Under the pieces are notes generated by a model. That model saw nothing but the letters and a program-made list of their open reading frames with translations. It was not told where the DNA came from and ran no database searches. Of a stretch of DNA of 5,343 bases, positions 4,381-5,343 are shown one piece after another. The DNA comes from Spirochaetales bacterium (GTDB lineage: Bacteria > Spirochaetota > Spirochaetia > SZUA-6 > DRHE01), in assembly GCA_023136785.1 (NCBI GenBank), contig JAGLQP010000164.1, positions 1-5,343 on the forward strand, written 5' to 3'. The position numbers and the translations under genes are program-made. How positions within the stretch are numbered: the stretch's first letter is position 1; each line of letters opens with the position of its first letter.

Positions 4381-5343
4381 CTAATTGCCGATCGAGAAAA
4401 ACAGGATTTCCTCCTCCGAGGCTGAGGTGGCTTTCTCGACAAATCGGAACCCCAGGTCCCGATCCTTACTGACCAGAGACGACTCCCCCTCCCATAGCAG
4501 ATCCAGCAATGATCCGGTCAGGCAGACCGTGAGCCCATAGGGAATGTCACTTTCGGCGATTCGAGCAGGAAGGGCTCGAAGGAATCGTTCCTGCTCTTCC
4601 CCGGTGAAGGCTATTCCGTTAGCCTTGATATCGATCCACAGATCGCTCCCTGAATGTACTTCCACCCACGGTTGGAAAAAGGTATCCCGGCAGATAGTAA
4701 TGCCGATCCTGAATCCGTTCAGCACGACGGGAGCCGCCTCCCGGATCAGGCCCGGAGAAATCCCCAGCAGCTGCTCTTCAAAGGGGGTCAGGTAGACCTT
4801 GTCTTGGGTATAGGCAGTCTTACCCTCCTGATTGAAAATCACGGCTCTGTTTACCAGCCGCACCTCCCGGCCTTTCCCGCTCCAGGCAAAATACGTCCCA
4901 GCCAGTATGGCCACTTTGTACTGTCTGGCCAAAGCAGCAAAAATCTCCTCCATAGCCCGCTCCACCAGCCCCGAGTTGAACAGAAAAAGATCACGAAAAC
5001 CCTTGATCAGGGGGTCCTGAGCGGCTATGCGGGTGATCCCCTCCTCAGCACTGTTTGATTCACGGATCACCGAATAGTAGGGGATGAGGGCCAAAAAAAC
5101 CGAGGTGTATTCCGGAAACACGATCAGATCCGGCTTAAAAAAGGCGATGCTGCGCATCACGAGGGCTTCGATGTGAGATCGAAATGCGGAGAAAGAGCGA
5201 AGGTCGGAGCGCTGAATTTCCAGCTGGACGGCGGCGATCCGAAGATCCTGGGAACGATCCGCCGGCACAGGGGTGAACTCGCTGGCACTTTCCTGGGCCG
5301 GCAGGACCGGGCCGAAGGCGAGAATTGAACAGACCGCGACGAT
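4381..5343 (-). CDS. Nitrilase-superfamily amidohydrolase with an export signal, start off the right edge
   Basis: The frame is open to the window edge, giving 320 visible residues; the start codon is not in view. A GTG at 5268-5266 could serve as a start, but the reading frame continues upstream for 25 codons as a hydrophobic stretch (IVAVCSILAFGPVLPA, visible residues 1-16) followed by polar QESASEFTP. This looks like the end of a signal peptide cut after A16, so the GTG is probably an internal valine. The rest is a carbon-nitrogen hydrolase domain beginning LRIAAVQLE (34-42). The Glu-Lys-Cys triad is complete: E78 (VFPEY), K182 (DKVYLTPFEE) and C218 (ITICRDTF), with a second glutamate at E190, eight residues after the lysine as in apolipoprotein N-acyltransferase. 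Enzymes of this superfamily hydrolyse amides or nitriles or transfer acyl groups; the substrate here cannot be read from sequence. It lies 59 bases upstream of the exported rhodanese on the same strand. Confidence 0.88.
   Translation of the reverse strand: MVAVCSILAFGPVLPAQESASEFTPVPADRSQDLRIAAVQLEIQRSDLRSFSAFRSHIEALVMRSIAFFKPDLIVFPEYTSVFLALIPYYSVIRESNSAEEGITRIAAQDPLIKGFRDLFLFNSGLVERAMEEIFAALARQYKVAILAGTYFAWSGKGREVRLVNRAVIFNQEGKTAYTQDKVYLTPFEEQLLGISPGLIREAAPVVLNGFRIGITICRDTFFQPWVEVHSGSDLWIDIKANGIAFTGEEQERFLRALPARIAESDIPYGLTVCLTGSLLDLLWEGESSLVSKDRDLGFRFVEKATSASEEEILFFSIGN

Noticed and set aside
4654..5058. Plus-strand open frame (134 codons) opposite the nitrilase-like gene
   Set aside because: The minus strand encodes a complete Glu-Lys-Cys catalytic set; the plus frame shows no motif or ribosome binding site.

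Overview
The window reads as ordinary chromosomal DNA from a Gram-negative-type, probably anaerobic or microaerophilic bacterium of moderate GC (mid-50 % by eye). A class A flavodiiron protein points to an anaerobe that must scavenge O2 or NO. The rhodanese signal peptide, with its FAGGRGEA-type junction and no lipobox cysteine, resembles secreted proteins of free-living spirochaetes. That assignment is a tentative inference. I see no rRNA, tRNA, CRISPR array, insertion sequence or phage gene.

Layout. On the minus strand, 1-421 holds a DUF167/YggU-family gene (98-421) and, two bases after its stop, the possible start of a further gene that runs off the left edge. A 161-bp divergent spacer follows. 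On the plus strand come a small unrecognised gene (583-834, lower GC than its surroundings), then a complete flavodiiron protein gene (850-2052) with a strong ribosome binding site. A stem-loop and a 170-bp spacer with an extended -10 promoter lead to a complete Na+/phosphate cotransporter-PhoU fusion gene (2223-3896). Two minus-strand genes converge on it, with only 8 bp between the facing stop codons: a signal-peptide rhodanese (3905-4321) and, upstream of it, a nitrilase-superfamily amidohydrolase (from 4381 to the right edge, start not in view).

Functions. The flavodiiron protein should reduce O2 or NO in the cytoplasm, with electrons from a rubredoxin or similar partner that is not encoded here. 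The transporter should move phosphate and carries its own PhoU-like domain. The last two genes form the most unusual part. The nitrilase-like reading frame stays open beyond its first usable GTG and encodes an apparent export signal. It and the rhodanese therefore look like two exported enzymes made from neighbouring genes, although enzymes of the first family are usually cytoplasmic.

I do not see a clearly new multi-gene system. The best leads are the exported nitrilase/rhodanese pair, the small unknown protein in front of the flavodiiron gene, and the palindrome that may overlap a promoter between them.
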